Of a DNA stretch of 26,027 nt, positions 8,034 to 13,737 are shown in pieces. The stretch is from positions 1 to 26,027 of IMG/VR virus record IMGVR_UViG_3300048134_000036; one strand, given 5' to 3'. The notes under the pieces are model-generated. The model saw nothing but the letters and a program-made list of their open reading frames with translations. It was not told where the DNA came from and ran no database searches. Numbering within the stretch: position 1 is the stretch's first letter; every line of letters starts with the position of its first letter. The DNA is from a virus. The position numbers were made by a program, and so were the translations under genes.

Positions 8034-8322
8034 TCCCGATGAGCGCGAGATCATGTTAGAGGATCGTCGCAGGCGTATGGAAGATCAAGACGCTAAGAGA
8101 GACACGCAGAGGCGGCTCACAGTAGCGTGTACGGCTGGAATGCTTGTTTACCCGCTAGTGATCTTTCTCGCAGTCTGGGTGGGCTTAGATCGCGCGGCAG
8201 AGCTAATTACTGATATAGCTAGTGTTTATGTGATTGGTGCAAGCGGTGTTGTGGCGGCATACTTTGGTTTCAACGCAATGGAAGCCAACGTGTCGCGGAA
8301 AGAAAATGTAGATGTCAGGTGA
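7990..8322 (+). CDS. EF-hand-containing two-helix membrane protein
   Basis: A 110-residue protein beginning (start at 7990 or 7984; GGGGAAAGG lies 7 bases before 7990) with a perfect EF-hand calcium loop, DLNGNGKIDPDE at residues 7-18: D1, N3, N5, G6, I8 and E12 of the canonical 12-residue loop are all present. A charged linker (about 19-48) leads to two hydrophobic helices (about 50-71 and 79-97). One EF-hand followed by two membrane helices suggests a membrane protein that senses or is stabilised by Ca2+. It lies inside the lysis module, so a holin-like or lysis-timing role is possible but unproven. Confidence 0.7.
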   Translation: MKKEDYDLNGNGKIDPDEREIMLEDRRRRMEDQDAKRDTQRRLTVACTAGMLVYPLVIFLAVWVGLDRAAELITDIASVYVIGASGVVAAYFGFNAMEANVSRKENVDVR

Positions 8323-8407
8323 GCAGTTACTAACGCATGTGATTGTGAAGTTGCTGGAGATTATTCTAGGCGTTGAGATGACGCTGTATCAGGGGGTTAT
8401 GGTATAA
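8312..8407 (+). CDS. Possible 31-residue hydrophobic peptide
   Basis: ATG 8312 lies inside the end of the EF-hand gene and the frame ends with a TAA at 8405-8407 that shares its last base with the next gene's ATG (TAATG). The peptide is rich in V, I, L, M with two charged residues at each end of a hydrophobic segment (about 7-25), so it would be a very short membrane-associated helix. The snug overlap with both neighbours fills the only 84-base gap in the lysis module, which supports it. A binding site (GGAAAG) is present about 8 bases upstream. It may also be only a coupling leader. Confidence 0.4.
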   Translation: MSGEQLLTHVIVKLLEIILGVEMTLYQGVMV

Positions 8408-8811
8408 TGTTTGATTTGTTGGGAAAGCTGGTAGACCCAGTGAGCAACATTCTTGACAAGGTTGTTGAGGACAAGGATCAAAAAAACGCGCTCGCACATG
8501 AGATCGCAACGATGGCAGAACGTCATGCGCAGGAGCTTGCTCGCGGTCAAATTGAGATAAACAAAGAAGAAGCTAAGTCACGCAACATCTTCATAGCAGG
8601 GTGGCGTCCGTTTGTTGGATGGACTTGCGGATTGGCGTTGTTCTGGCACTTCTTGGGTCTGCCCGTCACACTTTTTGTGACAGGGTGGTTTGATTTACAG
8701 CACCCACCATTGCCAGAGTTTGACATGCAAAGCCTGATGACGGTGTTGTTGGGGATGCTAGGTTTAGGTGGGATGCGCACCTTTGAAAAGTTTAAGGGAG
8801 TAACGAAATGA
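8407..8811 (+). CDS. Holin of the GTA 3-TM family
   Basis: A 134-residue protein. The N-terminal half (1-60) is a polar, charged helical region; GWRPFVGW at 65-72 begins the membrane part, with hydrophobic helices at about 70-93 and 107-122, and the GMLGLGGMRTFEKFKG signature at 116-131. This matches the 'holin of 3TMs, for gene-transfer release' family (Pfam PF11351) known from alphaproteobacterial gene transfer agents and phages. It would form membrane lesions that free the endolysin. GGGGG about 9 bases upstream is the binding site, and ATGA at 8808 couples it to the endolysin. The family is mainly alphaproteobacterial, which supports the host inference. Confidence 0.85.
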   Translation: MFDLLGKLVDPVSNILDKVVEDKDQKNALAHEIATMAERHAQELARGQIEINKEEAKSRNIFIAGWRPFVGWTCGLALFWHFLGLPVTLFVTGWFDLQHPPLPEFDMQSLMTVLLGMLGLGGMRTFEKFKGVTK

Positions 8812-9278
8812 GTTTTAAATTATCCAACCGCAGCTTGGGCAAATTAGAGGGCGTTCACCCAGATATGGTTGCAACAGTCAAACGCGCTATTGAACTGACT
8901 AAGGTAGACTTTGGTATTACATGCGGTCTGCGCACTGTAGAAGAACAGAAACGTTTGGTTGCTACTGGTCGGTCACAAACCATGAACAGCAAGCACATAC
9001 CGCAGTCTGACGAATACTCACATGCTGTGGATTGCCTAGCGTATGTGGATGGGGATGTCTGTTGGGAAATCAATGTCTACGATGACATCTGCGATGCGAT
9101 GGCTGCGGCTGCTAAAGAAACAGGTGCATCTATCAAATGGGGTGCTGCATGGTCAGAGGGCGACATACGCGCTTACACAGGCACGGCAGAAGATGCCATG
9201 AACGCCTACATTGACCTAAGACGTTCACAGTCGCGCAGGCCATTTCTTGATGGCCCACATTTTGAACTTATGGCCTAA
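8808..9278 (+). CDS. Endolysin, M15-family D-Ala-D-Ala / L-Ala-D-Glu peptidase
   Basis: A 156-residue zinc peptidase that cleaves peptidoglycan stem peptides at lysis. Candidate zinc ligands are H63 (SKH), D75 (HAVD) and H151 (GPHFEL), the order expected for M15 peptidases. There is an insertion between H63 and D75 (12 residues apart instead of the usual 7), so the ligand set is slightly unusual. The N-terminal segment (SLGKLEGVHPDMVATVKRA, about 9-27) is typical for phage M15 endolysins. There is no signal peptide, in line with release by the upstream holin, to which it is coupled by ATGA. It is the last + strand gene before the leftward cluster. Confidence 0.9.
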   Translation: MSFKLSNRSLGKLEGVHPDMVATVKRAIELTKVDFGITCGLRTVEEQKRLVATGRSQTMNSKHIPQSDEYSHAVDCLAYVDGDVCWEINVYDDICDAMAAAAKETGASIKWGAAWSEGDIRAYTGTAEDAMNAYIDLRRSQSRRPFLDGPHFELMA

Positions 9279-9480
9279 GTTTAGGTCTGATTGATCTAGA
9301 TAGGGTGTTGGTGCGTATACAGTACATATCAACATCGCTATCTGCTTTGAAATACTCTGCCATGTCCTCATTGTCACGGATCGCTATTTGACAAGCCTCG
9401 TAGTCTGGCAAAATCAAATATGTTTCTATGTCAATCCCACGCAGTGTATATTCTATATATAACGCTGTAAAAAATTCCAT
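9268..9480 (-). CDS. 70-residue small protein, function unknown
   Basis: Read leftward. Its stop overlaps the endolysin stop by 11 bases, so the two genes converge tail to tail. The start is preceded by AAAGGTGAG at normal distance. The protein begins with a short hydrophobic/aromatic stretch, then charged residues, with cysteines at 30 and 54. It resembles the 54-residue protein at 7494 in layout. It is the last gene of the leftward cluster and could be translated from the same message as the 300-residue protein, whose stop lies only 1 base upstream of its start region. No function can be assigned. Confidence 0.6.
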   Translation of the reverse strand: MEFFTALYIEYTLRGIDIETYLILPDYEACQIAIRDNEDMAEYFKADSDVDMYCIRTNTLSRSIRPKLRP

Positions 9481-9481
9481 T

Positions 9482-10384
9482 TTAGCTCACCTTTAGTTTT
9501 GGTGCGTGGTATTGCTTTTTGAAACCAAACGCTGGATGGCCTGCCCAGTAACCGTCTATCCATGTCCACCACATATTACGATGTTCTGGGTTCAATGCGT
9601 GTGGTCTTTGCTGCGATTTTGGGTGGTGTTCTTTAGCGCGTTTCCAGTGACCTCTGTTCCAATGCAGTGGCATTTTGTGGTATCCCTTGTCGTAAGGCTC
9701 TTTCGCCTGAGACGGCTCATCTATATTCCAAGTCACACGGTGCCAAGTATCAACAGCCTTACCCATACTGCGTTGCATTGATTTTCTTTGTTGGCGGGTG
9801 CCTGCTGGTTTGAACTTAACAAAGTTTGTGTTTTTAATTGCAGCTATTGTTGTCAAAACATGCGGTATCATACGCTTTTCCCAATCTAAGTTTTCTTGCG
9901 CATGTTCTTTAGATAAGCCCAGCTTCCCAGACGGATACCATATGTTAGAGCCACCTATTCTAATTTGCCCCATATTGCTCATTTTTCCGTTTGTATGGAT
10001 GTAGTGAAATTCATACATGTTTGGTTCAGTTTCCGTAATCCAAAATGAAAGCATCTTATCAGGTATGCTTTGCGTCACAAATGTCAGAAACATTTTGTCG
10101 GCTGGGGGTCTGTATTCTTCATCTAAAATCTGATCAGGGTTTTGCAGAAGTTTGTCGTCTATAAAATCGCGCGTAACATTGAAAATTTCTGGTAGTATTT
10201 CAAAGCAATGCGTGTCTTGCGACATATCGTGCAAGATGATTTGGTTTAACTGTCCTTGTGACATTGATGGACATGGAATGTGTGGATTTGGGTCATTTGT
10301 CTGGTCAAACAATGCATCTGATTTTATGTGCAGGTTTTCACGCAAATAATTTATTGTTTTTTCGTATCTTTGTATAACAGACAT
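9482..10384 (-). CDS. Unknown 300-residue protein with Trp/His-rich C-terminal domain
   Basis: The N-terminal two thirds (about 1-190) look like a soluble mixed alpha/beta domain. The C-terminal region (about 230-292) is rich in Trp and His: LHWNRGHWKRAKEHHP, then WWTWIDGYWAGHPAFGFKK, a layout seen at the C-terminus of various phage proteins, where it may be a small nucleic-acid or protein binding module. No catalytic residues are recognised. Start at 10384 has only a weak binding site (AGTGAG). A structured 69-nt element lies in the preceding intergenic region on the same strand. Expression is therefore probably controlled separately from the genes upstream. Early-gene function (host takeover or defence) is a guess. 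Confidence 0.65.
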   Translation of the reverse strand: MSVIQRYEKTINYLRENLHIKSDALFDQTNDPNPHIPCPSMSQGQLNQIILHDMSQDTHCFEILPEIFNVTRDFIDDKLLQNPDQILDEEYRPPADKMFLTFVTQSIPDKMLSFWITETEPNMYEFHYIHTNGKMSNMGQIRIGGSNIWYPSGKLGLSKEHAQENLDWEKRMIPHVLTTIAAIKNTNFVKFKPAGTRQQRKSMQRSMGKAVDTWHRVTWNIDEPSQAKEPYDKGYHKMPLHWNRGHWKRAKEHHPKSQQRPHALNPEHRNMWWTWIDGYWAGHPAFGFKKQYHAPKLKVS

Positions 10385-10419
10385 CTTGCACTCACTTTTT
10401 GTTTTGTTATCTTGTTGCG

Positions 10420-10488
10420 GTGGGCGGTTTTTTACCTAGTTTTTGTTGGTAATCCCCTAGCTTATCCCGACACCAAGCAACCGCCCAC
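10420..10488 (-). ncRNA. Structured leader element (possible riboswitch or regulatory RNA)
   Basis: GTGGGCGGTT (10420-10429) is perfectly complementary to AACCGCCCAC (10479-10488), a 10-bp, mostly G/C outer stem. Inside, TTGGT (10446-10450) pairs with ACCAA (10472-10476). Read on the - strand, the loop of that inner stem carries CTAG (10460-10457), and another CTAG follows it at 10439-10436 after CAAAAA, so an H-type pseudoknot with a 5-bp and a 4-bp stem could form within the outer stem. The element ends 35 bases before the start of the 300-residue gene. No T run follows it on either strand, so it is not a standard terminator. CTAG is palindromic, so that pairing may be chance. Confidence 0.45.
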
Positions 10489-10492
10489 ACGA

Positions 10493-10852
10493 TCATTCTT
10501 CTGTTTCTACTTTTGGCAAATCCCATTGCCTTATTTCTTGCATAATCCTTGACTGCGTAACATCCTCAATGAATGCGATGTTTTCTATTGTGGTCTGACG
10601 CAGCAAGGCGCGGTTTATGCGTAGAGCCATCTGTGTCGCTCTCTTAGGCCATCTGTACTGCCTGTCATTAGTGTTGACCCCTGTAGGCTGTTTCGGCTCT
10701 CTCAAGCGCTTCTGTGGCTTCTCAGTGGTTATCATGTCTTTGGTATTCTTCCATCCCTCTTGTTCGCGCTTCATCTGCATCACCGCAGCAAGCTCCTGTT
10801 CTGTTGGCTTGCGTTGCAATACGCGCGTCAAAGTATCGTAATAGTTCACCAT
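10493..10852 (-). CDS. 119-residue unknown protein, basic, possible DNA-binding C-terminus
   Basis: The N-terminal half is charged and probably helical (about 1-45). The middle is Lys/Pro-rich and unstructured (45-65). The C-terminus (about 65-113) is helical, with a pattern of helix, short turn, helix (TTIENIAFIEDVTQSRIMQE, 87-106) that could be a winged-helix or helix-turn-helix but is not convincing. Start ATG shares one base with the stop of the gene upstream (TAATG). AAGGA lies about 11 bases before the ATG. It ends just before the structured leader at 10420-10488. Confidence 0.6.
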   Translation of the reverse strand: MVNYYDTLTRVLQRKPTEQELAAVMQMKREQEGWKNTKDMITTEKPQKRLREPKQPTGVNTNDRQYRWPKRATQMALRINRALLRQTTIENIAFIEDVTQSRIMQEIRQWDLPKVETEE

Positions 10853-11031
10853 TATATGTTGTATCCTTTTTTCCTCAATTCTGCTGTAAACCGCCGCAGT
10901 TCTTGTTGTGCTGCAAATATTTCATTGTTGATGCTTGGTCGTGCATCTGTGCGGTATCGCTCATCTTGCAACCGATCTACCTGCTTGCGCAAGTATTTTA
11001 GTATCTGCTCATCGGCTGGGTTTAGTTTCAT
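10852..11031 (-). CDS. 59-residue helical protein
   Basis: Read leftward from ATG 11031, whose first base is the last base of the preceding TAA (TAATG). The protein is almost entirely charged helix (LRKQVDRLQDER, then AAQQELRRFTAELRKK), so a coiled coil is likely. Earlier in-frame starts at 11118 or 11040 exist, but 11031 has AAAGG at 10 bases and the coupling overlap, and the upstream part is used by another gene in a different frame. Function unknown; a small coiled-coil regulator or anti-host factor is possible. Confidence 0.6.
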   Translation of the reverse strand: MKLNPADEQILKYLRKQVDRLQDERYRTDARPSINNEIFAAQQELRRFTAELRKKGYNI

Positions 11032-11132
11032 TACCACCATCCTTTTATTGTGCCTGCTACCCAAATCAGGATCACCACTGCAAAGGCGATCCCAATAACT
11101 ACATCTTCCCATGTCCATTTACCGTAACGCAT
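11031..11132 (-). CDS. 33-residue single-pass membrane microprotein
   Basis: The frame starts at ATG 11132, sharing a base with the upstream TAA (TAATG), and ends with a TAA that overlaps the next ATG in the same way. The peptide has a charged/aromatic start (MRYGKWTWEDV), a clean hydrophobic helix (about residues 11-27) and a tail ending in KGWW. The membrane pattern, Trp at both interfaces and TAATG coupling on both sides make it a credible gene even though it is far below usual length cut-offs. A role in the membrane early in infection, such as superinfection exclusion, is possible but unsupported by homology. Confidence 0.6.
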   Translation of the reverse strand: MRYGKWTWEDVVIGIAFAVVILIWVAGTIKGWW

Positions 11133-11383
11133 TATGCTGATCCCCACGCTACGTCATGGAACTGCTCATCATATGCACCGCTAGTCAGCTTGTTATAGAT
11201 GCGCTCTGGCAGTGCAAAGTCTTTAGTCTTGGCGCGTGGCTCCTGTAGATAAACCGTGTCCAGTTCAAAGTAGTGTTCATCGTGATCTAGTGATCCCTCA
11301 ATGACAATCTCAATTTCCACGCCCTTGATGGTTACTGTTGTAAATGCGTGGTGCGTTGTGCGGCCTAGTGTAAAAAATCCCAT
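11132..11383 (-). CDS. 83-residue unknown acidic protein
   Basis: Starts at ATG 11383, preceded by CGGAG, and ends in a TAA coupled to the microprotein gene. Several in-frame starts upstream (to 11545) would run through the 111-residue gene and are rejected. The protein is beta-rich in the N-terminal part (TTVTIKGVEIEIVIEGSL, 15-32) and acidic in the middle. No motif is recognised. A short hairpin (GGGC 11405-11408 with GCCC 11413-11416) lies between this and the preceding gene and may slow or stabilise the transcript. Confidence 0.6.
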   Translation of the reverse strand: MGFFTLGRTTHHAFTTVTIKGVEIEIVIEGSLDHDEHYFELDTVYLQEPRAKTKDFALPERIYNKLTSGAYDEQFHDVAWGSA

Positions 11384-11423
11384 TGGTTTGCTCCGTGTTG
11401 GTGAGGGCCGTAGCCCCCGTTGA

Positions 11424-11759
11424 TTAGAATGCCAAGCCGTACTGTGACATGACGCGGTTAAGATTAGACTGAGTTTCCTCAGAAAGATCATCTTCAAAGT
11501 CAGACAGATCAAGAATGTCTGCCTCGCCAAGCGTACCGTCAGCACGAACTCTGCGGATGCCTACGCTGACCGCGCGTCCGTTAGTCAACCAGCTTTGCGC
11601 AAGAGTGTGCGCATGATCTCGGCTATCCGCGTCTAGCTCAACCATACAAGTGTCGGACATTGTGTCCAATTCCATGTGGCAGACATAAGCTGGCTTGCGA
11701 TCTGCCATACGCGCAGTAGCTGCGTTAGAAGAAAGAAGAAAAGAAAGAGAATGTGCCAT
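11424..11759 (-). CDS. 111-residue unknown protein, first gene of a leftward set
   Basis: Start at 11759 follows a perfect GGAGGT at 7 bases, the strongest binding site in the window; an in-frame ATG at 11825 lacks one. The protein has a Ser/Ala-rich N-terminus, a middle region with two Cys (28, 39), and an acidic C-terminal part (DLSDFEDDLSEET, about 85-97). It would be the first translated gene from a leftward promoter in the divergent region 11760-11897. Function unknown; the strong binding site suggests high expression early. Confidence 0.6.
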   Translation of the reverse strand: MAHSLSFLLSSNAATARMADRKPAYVCHMELDTMSDTCMVELDADSRDHAHTLAQSWLTNGRAVSVGIRRVRADGTLGEADILDLSDFEDDLSEETQSNLNRVMSQYGLAF

Positions 11760-11775
11760 AGGATACCTCCGTAAG

Positions 11776-11878
11776 TTGGCGTTTATGTTTAACATACACA
11801 TACAATAGTCGCTTATGTGATACATTGCAAGGGGGTATTTGCAAAAAAGTTAAGTCAAGGTATTAACTGACAGCAGTT
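11776..11878. promoter_or_regulatory. Divergent promoter/operator region between the 111-residue gene and rusA
   Basis: For the - strand, TTGCAA (11830-11825) and TATTGT (11807-11802) are separated by 17 bases and would start transcription near 11795. For the + strand, TTGCAA (11839-11844) and TATTAA (11861-11866), 16 bases apart, would start near 11873. TTGCAA occurs twice in TTGCAAGGGGGTATTTGCAA (11825-11844), and a perfect palindrome AACTG-ACAG-CAGTT (11865-11878) overlaps the presumed + strand -10 and start. These are candidate operators for a repressor such as one of the HTH proteins in the window. The promoter matches are 4 of 6 at each box and are unproven. Confidence 0.35.
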
Positions 11879-11897
11879 CTTACACAAAGGATCGGGC

Positions 11898-12335
11898 ATG
11901 TACGAAATAGAACTGGAAATATCAGGGCAACCGATTGGCAAGGGCAGGCCACGGTTTACCAAAGTGGGCCACACATACACACCGCAGAAAACAAAAGAGT
12001 ATGAACGGCGTATTCATGCGGCTGCGTGGGCAGAGATGGCAAAGCACAACATTGACCAGACACTGAGGCCAGTGGCGGTTGAAATCATTGCTTTCATGGA
12101 CATCCCAAAGTCATGGTCTAAGATAAAGCGCTTAGAGGCAGAGTATGGCGCGATAAGCCCCATGACTAAGCCAGATGTGGATAACATTGCTAAGATCGCT
12201 TTAGATGGCCTCTCAGGCACTATCTTTGCTGATGACAAGCAGGTCACTAGCATGAAGGTCAAAAAGACGTACTGTCATCCTGATCGTGGGCCAGTGCTTT
12301 ATGTGTCAGTGTCTTGGACTGATCATGGCGAATAA
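11898..12335 (+). CDS. rusA: RusA-family Holliday junction resolvase
   Basis: A 145-residue RusA-type endonuclease (PF05866) that cleaves four-way DNA junctions made in recombination or replication. The hallmark KPDVDNIAK segment (91-99) carries D93 and D95, matching the two catalytic aspartates D70 and D72 of E. coli RusA. The third acidic position is D112 or D113 (ADDKQV), and K99 stands where a conserved Lys is expected. The N-terminal PIGKGRPRF (12-20) is also typical. Length is slightly above the 120-residue E. coli form. It is the only + strand gene between 9.3 and 15.8 kb and its end overlaps the convergent HTH gene by 30 bases. Confidence 0.9.
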   Translation: MYEIELEISGQPIGKGRPRFTKVGHTYTPQKTKEYERRIHAAAWAEMAKHNIDQTLRPVAVEIIAFMDIPKSWSKIKRLEAEYGAISPMTKPDVDNIAKIALDGLSGTIFADDKQVTSMKVKKTYCHPDRGPVLYVSVSWTDHGE

Positions 12336-12584
12336 ATCTTCAGTACTGTTGGTTTTCTTCCATTGCCGCCACGCAGCAATAAATTCCTCTTGGGCTTGGT
12401 GTATCAGTTGATTTGTTTCTGGTGACAAGTCCCTTGACGTAAGCTGTTTTTTCATACGCGCGAGAGTTGAGCTTATTACGCTAGGTGATCGTCCTAACTC
12501 TTGACCAATAGCTTTTGCGGTTTCACCTCGCTCATACATGCGCAACATCGTGTTTATGTCTTTCCCTGACATGCGATTACTCAT
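12306..12584 (-). CDS. Small helix-turn-helix regulator
   Basis: A 92-residue protein. Start at 12584 follows AAGGAG and overlaps the preceding stop by 8 bases; longer in-frame starts run through the HNH gene and are rejected. Residues 10-45 contain a helix-turn-helix pattern (MLRMYERGETAKAIGQELG, then SPSVISSTLARMKKQL as recognition helix), like the Sigma70 region 4/resolvase or homeodomain-like HTH used by small phage regulators. The C-terminal half (about 55-85) is helical and probably dimerises. Its DNA target is unknown; its 3' end overlaps rusA. Confidence 0.65.
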   Translation of the reverse strand: MSNRMSGKDINTMLRMYERGETAKAIGQELGRSPSVISSTLARMKKQLTSRDLSPETNQLIHQAQEEFIAAWRQWKKTNSTEDLFAMISPRH

Positions 12585-12915
12585 TGTTCTCTCCTTCTGC
12601 AAATGGCGCATAAGACCAATCAGGGCCATACTTCTCACGCCATGCACGTTTGTCTTTGTGAATGGCCTGCTTGCTGTCATCAAAGTTTCCCTGATGATGC
12701 CCATCGCATAGAGGGATAGCCCAATCGTCGCCGCGCTTATATACGCCATAGCGGTCATGTATCGGGTGGTGCGCTGTTGTAGGTGATAGCTGTACCTCAC
12801 CGTGGGCTTGGCAGACCGCACAGGGCAGTTCTCGCACCTTGTCCAGCATTTTCTTACTGCGTAAAGGCTTGTCTTTCTTTAGACCCAGAGGTGGGCGTTT
12901 AGCTAGATTTGTCAT
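12577..12915 (-). CDS. HNH-type zinc nuclease-like protein (Ref/DUF968-like)
   Basis: A 112-residue protein with zinc-finger-like pairs C32-x2-C35 and C70-x2-HH (73-74) plus an AHHPIH motif (48-53), an arrangement like HNH-fold nucleases of the Ref and DUF968 type. Ref is a RecA-dependent endonuclease of phage P1, and DUF968 members lie in recombination modules of lambdoid phages. The basic N-terminus (about 6-28) could bind DNA. Located in a set with SSB, annealing protein and RusA, it is most likely a nuclease aiding phage recombination or replication. The exact subfamily is uncertain, and I cannot tell that the catalytic His is intact. Confidence 0.65.
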   Translation of the reverse strand: MTNLAKRPPLGLKKDKPLRSKKMLDKVRELPCAVCQAHGEVQLSPTTAHHPIHDRYGVYKRGDDWAIPLCDGHHQGNFDDSKQAIHKDKRAWREKYGPDWSYAPFAEGENNE

Positions 12916-13045
12916 TGCTGCCTCTATACATGTGGCGCAGCGCAGCTTTTACAGACGCGCGTATGTGCATCAGGTCTGTTTCAAAACCCTCTAAATCTTT
13001 CATAAGCTGTTCAAGTATTTTTCTGGCGTGTGGAATGTTGCTCAT
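12899..13045 (-). CDS. 48-residue helical protein
   Basis: ATG at 13045 follows GGGAAG at 7 bases, and the frame ends in TAA at 12899-12901, overlapping the HNH gene by 17 bases. It fills the otherwise uncoded 130 bases between the HNH gene and the XRE-sigma4 gene. The peptide (MSNIPHARKILEQL... to DKSS) is largely charged helix with a basic middle (about 27-42) and no membrane segment. The good binding site and tight fit support it. Function unknown. Confidence 0.55.
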   Translation of the reverse strand: MSNIPHARKILEQLMKDLEGFETDLMHIRASVKAALRHMYRGSNDKSS

Positions 13046-13056
13046 TTTTACTTCCC

Positions 13057-13737
13057 TCAACTTAATTCGTCATCCTTAAAGAGTTCTCTTGCTGCGTATG
13101 AGATACTTTTGGGTCTTGATGTATCAATGTAATCGTAGCTTTCAGTTTCCTCATTATAAACTATGCGAAAATCTCCCGTAGCCAGTTTCATTAGATCATG
13201 AGCCTGCGCTGTGTTGCGAGACTTTCTGAGTGCTTTAAAAATTATCTGCCGCACTCTCTCAACACTTCTCCCCAGTATTTCCGCTATTTCAACATAAGTT
13301 TTCCCCATTTCGTAATGTGCTTTTAAGCAATATTTTTCGCGGTCTGTTAATTTCTCTGTGATTAAGTCTAGCGTTTGTTTTTGTGCGATAAGTTTTTCAA
13401 CCGATCCTTGTTGAGCTATTTGTAAGACCTCATCAAAATCTGCGCCAAATGATGCAGTTGATCTGCGTAATTTGATTTCTTTCATATGGTCGGGCCAAAG
13501 GTCTTCTGGGTCTTTGCCAAGCAGCATAGCAACATCAGCGGCTAATTGCGTCCAGCCTCGTTTGTTTATTGGTTTAACTTTCATTGTCATTAGCGCACTA
13601 ACGCGCACGGCATCTAAGTTATATTCCCTGCAAAACGCTGCCGTACTTTTGTAATGCTTACGGATTGCTCTCAGCAATCTTCCGTTGCGCACTTTGACCT
13701 CAACATCAAAGTCTTTTTCTTGTGTGTACTCTGTCAT
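13057..13737 (-). CDS. XRE-HTH / sigma-70 region 4 hybrid transcription regulator
   Basis: A 226-residue protein with two DNA-binding modules. Residues 17-85 look like an XRE/Cro-type HTH (STAAFCREYNLDAVRVSALM, then a helix and DLWP). Residues 126-174 match sigma-70 region 4, with LTDREKYCLKAHYEMG, EIAEILGRS and the diagnostic recognition helix VERVRQIIFKALRKSR (159-174). No sigma regions 1-3 are present, so it cannot act as a full sigma factor. It may bind a promoter -35 region and the beta-flap, switching RNA polymerase, or act as a repressor. ATG 13737 gives an ATGA overlap with the upstream gene, so the longer start at 13782 is unlikely. Confidence 0.75.
   Translation of the reverse strand: MTEYTQEKDFDVEVKVRNGRLLRAIRKHYKSTAAFCREYNLDAVRVSALMTMKVKPINKRGWTQLAADVAMLLGKDPEDLWPDHMKEIKLRRSTASFGADFDEVLQIAQQGSVEKLIAQKQTLDLITEKLTDREKYCLKAHYEMGKTYVEIAEILGRSVERVRQIIFKALRKSRNTAQAHDLMKLATGDFRIVYNEETESYDYIDTSRPKSISYAARELFKDDELS

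Noticed and set aside
9274-9285. Terminator CCTAAGTTTAGG between the convergent endolysin and leftward gene
   Set aside because: The stem is at most 4 to 5 bp with a very small loop and no T run follows on either strand.
9506-11198. Rightward open frames opposite the leftward cluster
   Set aside because: They lack ribosome binding sites, overlap well-supported leftward genes and read as Cys/Phe/Ser-rich shadow translation.
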